Shown here: positions 5,312 through 7,589 of the stretch, piece after piece
How positions within the stretch are numbered: the first letter of the stretch is position 1
How the letters are laid out: the number at the start of each line of letters is the position of its first letter
Source of the DNA: Verrucomicrobiales bacterium
GTDB lineage: Bacteria; Verrucomicrobiota; Verrucomicrobiia; Verrucomicrobiales; DEV007
Direction: 5' to 3'
Length of the DNA stretch: 7,589 nt
Assembly: GCA_022424805.1 (NCBI GenBank)
Contig: JAKMGR010000066.1
Location: 1-7,589 of the forward strand
Notes under the pieces: generated by a model
Seen by the model: the letters and a program-made list of their open reading frames with translations, nothing else
What the model was told of the DNA's origin: nothing
Database searches by the model: none
Position numbers and translations under genes: made by a program

Positions 5312-7589
5312 ATGAGAAAACTCTCGTTTCTTTACACTCTATTTGCCGTCGGATTCACTATCACTTCAGCGCACTCCGCAGAGGTCCTCGTCGAAGCGGA
5401 AGCCTTTGAAAAACCAGGTGGCTGGAAACTGGATACCCAGTTCATCGACATCATGGGATCGCCTTATCTCCTGGCCCACGGTCTTGGTCAGCCTGTCGAT
5501 GACGCAACTACCGAGGTGGAATTTCCCGAGGCAGGCACTTACCAAGTATGGGTTCGCACCAAGAACTGGATCCAGAAATTTGCGGACAAAGTCGACGCTT
5601 CCCATGCACCCGGGCGTTTTCAGCTCGCGATCGGCGACAAAGCGCTGGATCATGAGTTTGGAAAAACTGGGGTCAACTGGCATTGGGAGAAAGGTGGAGA
5701 AATCGAGGTCAAAGCCGGAAAAACCAAACTTTCCCTCAAGGACCTGACCGGGTTCAACGGTCGTTGCGATGCCATTCTTTTCACCACCAATCCTGATTTT
5801 CAGCCGGATAATTCGAGCGAGACCCTTCCCGCCTGGCGACGCAAGATGCTAGGTCTTCCTGAGGCGCCTATCGAAGAAGGTCCCTATGACATTGTATTCG
5901 TCGGTGGTGGATACTCTGGAACCTGCGGTGCTATCTCTGCCGCCCGGATGGGATTGAAAGTCGCTCTCATCCAAAACCGAGGCGTTCTCGGCGGAAACGG
6001 ATCGTCGGAAGTTCGTGTCTGGGCGAAGGGCAATACTCCTCCCGGGCTTTATCCTGTGGGCGACATCATTCGCGAGTTGGAAGATCACGCCAAACTCTCC
6101 CCCGGCACCTACGAGGAGTTTGAGGATGCGAAAAAGGAAAGCATTGTCCGCAACGAACCCAACATTGCTCTGTTTCTCCATCACCACGCCTTTGCCGTGA
6201 CAAAATCCTCCGACACGAAGATCGCTTCGGTCCAGGCCTTTGACACTCGCTCCGGCGCTGTCCGCAATTTCACTTCCCGCTTTTTCTGCGACACAACTGG
6301 ACACGGCACCATCGGAAACATGGCAGGAGCTGATTATGAAATGATCGATGGCGGTCGCATGGGAATGTCAAATATGTGGCGTTTCGAGAACGCAGAGGAG
6401 CCAAAGAATTTTCCCGAGATGCCCTGGGCCCTTCCCCTGACAGAACAGGACTTTCCTTACCCCCGCAAGTTTCACGCCGAGTGGTTCTGGGAAAGCGGCT
6501 ACGACAAGGATCCGCTCAATGACCTAGAGCACATCCGCGATTGGAATGTTCTTGCAGGACTCAGTGCCTTTCATGCGATGAAACATGTTGGAGCTCATGA
6601 GCGCTCCGACCCCGATGGCAAAAGCCACAAAAACTCTTTCCTTACCTGGATGGCCTACGTCGGAGGAACCCGTGAAACACTCCAGCTCCTCGGCGACGTG
6701 ATTCTCACGGAGGAAGATGTCGTTACCAAGAAGCCATTCCCCGATGGCTGCGTTCTCACGACTTGGTCAGTCGACCTGCACTATCCCAAGGAGCAGTATG
6801 CGAAGAAATTTCCGGATAACCCCTTCATCTCCATCGCAGTGCATGGAAAAGGAGTCGATCGGAAGAAAGGTTACCCCGTTCCCTATCGTTGCTTCTATTC
6901 CCGGAATATCGAGAACCTTTTCATGGCTGGGCGCAACATCAGTGTCACCCACGAAGCTCTCGGAACCATTCGTGTGATGAAGACATGCGGCATGATGGGC
7001 GTCGTCGTTGGAAAAGCGGCTGCCGTCGGCACGAAACACAACACCTCTCCTCGCGATGTCTACTATCAGCACCTCGATGAGTTGATCGAACTGCTTCGCC
7101 TTCCCGGCAACTACCGCCGAGAGACACTCGATGGTGAGCTCAAGGTCGATCCGAATCTCCCCGACATGGGAATGCCCGAACTGGATTGGATTCCGATGAA
7201 TCAGCTCTCCGGCATTATCGTTGATGACACGAAGGCGGAACTCACCGGCGATTGGAGAGAGGGGTCAGGTCTGAAAAACTACATCGAGGATGGCTATCAT
7301 TACATCGGAGCCAATTCCGGAGGAATCGCCCGTTTCAATTTTAACGTTCCCAAAGACGGAGACTACGAAGTTCGCGTTGCTCACCAGCCTCATCCCAATC
7401 GTTCGAGCAAGACAAAAGTGACCGTTGTAACCGCTGATGGGGAAAAGACGACAATGGTGAATCAGCAAATCGCGCCACCGCTCGACAAAGGGTTCTTCGG
7501 CCTCGGTGTCCACAAGTTCTCCGCTGACAAACCGGGATCGGTCGTCTTCTCAGCAGAGGGTGCTGATGGGAATGTTCACATCGATGCGG
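5312..7589 (+). CDS. Secreted FAD-dependent oxidoreductase, 'xanthan lyase-like', 3' end outside the window
   Basis: 759 codons are visible with no stop, so the gene runs past the window. Residues 1 to about 23 are a Sec-type signal peptide (MRKLSFLYTLFAVGF..., cleavage near SAHSA); there is no twin-arginine motif. Residues 24 to about 160 form a beta-rich, CBM-like module (VLVEAEAFEKPGGW...; EFPEAGTYQVWVRTKNW). The FAD domain starts at 193: DIVFVGGGYSG (193-203) is the Rossmann dinucleotide-binding loop, followed by LGGNGSSEVRVW (226-237). Near its end LFMAGRNISVTHEALGTIRV (536-555) and CGMMG...VGKAAAV form the second conserved FAD-contact region. From about 635 a golvesin/xanthan-lyase C-terminal-type beta domain begins (IIVDDTKAELTGDW, then DGDYEVRVAHQPHPNRS). 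Such proteins are often labelled xanthan lyase, but the core is PF12831-type oxidoreductase and no polysaccharide-lyase activity is implied. It probably acts outside the cytoplasm on a carbohydrate-related substrate (inference). Family length suggests that only a short C-terminus is missing. Confidence 0.88.
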   Translation, partial: MRKLSFLYTLFAVGFTITSAHSAEVLVEAEAFEKPGGWKLDTQFIDIMGSPYLLAHGLGQPVDDATTEVEFPEAGTYQVWVRTKNWIQKFADKVDASHAPGRFQLAIGDKALDHEFGKTGVNWHWEKGGEIEVKAGKTKLSLKDLTGFNGRCDAILFTTNPDFQPDNSSETLPAWRRKMLGLPEAPIEEGPYDIVFVGGGYSGTCGAISAARMGLKVALIQNRGVLGGNGSSEVRVWAKGNTPPGLYPVGDIIRELEDHAKLSPGTYEEFEDAKKESIVRNEPNIALFLHHHAFAVTKSSDTKIASVQAFDTRSGAVRNFTSRFFCDTTGHGTIGNMAGADYEMIDGGRMGMSNMWRFENAEEPKNFPEMPWALPLTEQDFPYPRKFHAEWFWESGYDKDPLNDLEHIRDWNVLAGLSAFHAMKHVGAHERSDPDGKSHKNSFLTWMAYVGGTRETLQLLGDVILTEEDVVTKKPFPDGCVLTTWSVDLHYPKEQYAKKFPDNPFISIAVHGKGVDRKKGYPVPYRCFYSRNIENLFMAGRNISVTHEALGTIRVMKTCGMMGVVVGKAAAVGTKHNTSPRDVYYQHLDELIELLRLPGNYRRETLDGELKVDPNLPDMGMPELDWIPMNQLSGIIVDDTKAELTGDWREGSGLKNYIEDGYHYIGANSGGIARFNFNVPKDGDYEVRVAHQPHPNRSSKTKVTVVTADGEKTTMVNQQIAPPLDKGFFGLGVHKFSADKPGSVVFSAEGADGNVHIDA

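Noticed and set aside
5312..7589. Polysaccharide lyase
   Set aside because: The common label for this family suggests it, but the visible catalytic core is an FAD-binding oxidoreductase; no lyase domain is seen in the sequenced part.

Overview
This 7.6 kb stretch looks like a chromosomal region of a free-living PVC-superphylum bacterium, most likely Verrucomicrobiota (inference). The reasons are a large secreted 'xanthan lyase-like' FAD-dependent oxidoreductase (a family often expanded in Verrucomicrobiota, Planctomycetota and Lentisphaerota), genes without clear Shine-Dalgarno sequences, moderate GC content, and intergenic palindromic or low-complexity repeats of a dispersed type. No rRNA, tRNA, CRISPR array, transposase, integrase or phage gene is visible.

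Layout. (1) Bases 1-954 hold the 3' part of a plus-strand gene for a Pro/Ala/Lys-rich low-complexity protein of unknown function with three internal Lys-rich motifs; its 5' end probably lies outside the window. (2) Bases 955-1183 are non-coding and carry an inverted pair of REP-like palindromes, then a compact dyad just before the next gene. (3) Bases 1184-3909 form a tight three-gene plus-strand operon: a GT39/ArnT-like membrane glycosyltransferase, a DPM1/ArnC-like GT2 polyprenyl-phosphate glycosyltransferase, and a small lipoprotein. (4) Bases 3910-4117 separate convergent genes and contain a heptamer tandem array and a hairpin-rich segment that looks like an interspersed repeat. (5) Bases 4118-5140 (minus strand) encode a ROK-family sugar kinase. 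(6) Bases 5141-5311 are a divergent intergenic region with short direct and inverted repeats. (7) From 5312 to the window end runs an incomplete plus-strand gene for the exported FAD-dependent oxidoreductase.

How the genes work together. The GT2 enzyme would load a sugar from a nucleotide donor onto a polyprenyl phosphate on the cytoplasmic face. After flipping by an enzyme not seen here, the GT39 enzyme would move that sugar to an acceptor on the outer face of the inner membrane. The lipoprotein, 8 bases behind, is probably a partner or accessory of unknown role. The ROK kinase and the oxidoreductase diverge from a shared intergenic region and may belong to carbohydrate metabolism, but nothing in the sequence fixes their substrates. 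I do not see a clearly new multi-gene defence or mobile system. The most unexplained material is the repeats between genes, the repeat-bearing first protein and the GT2/GT39/lipoprotein cassette.
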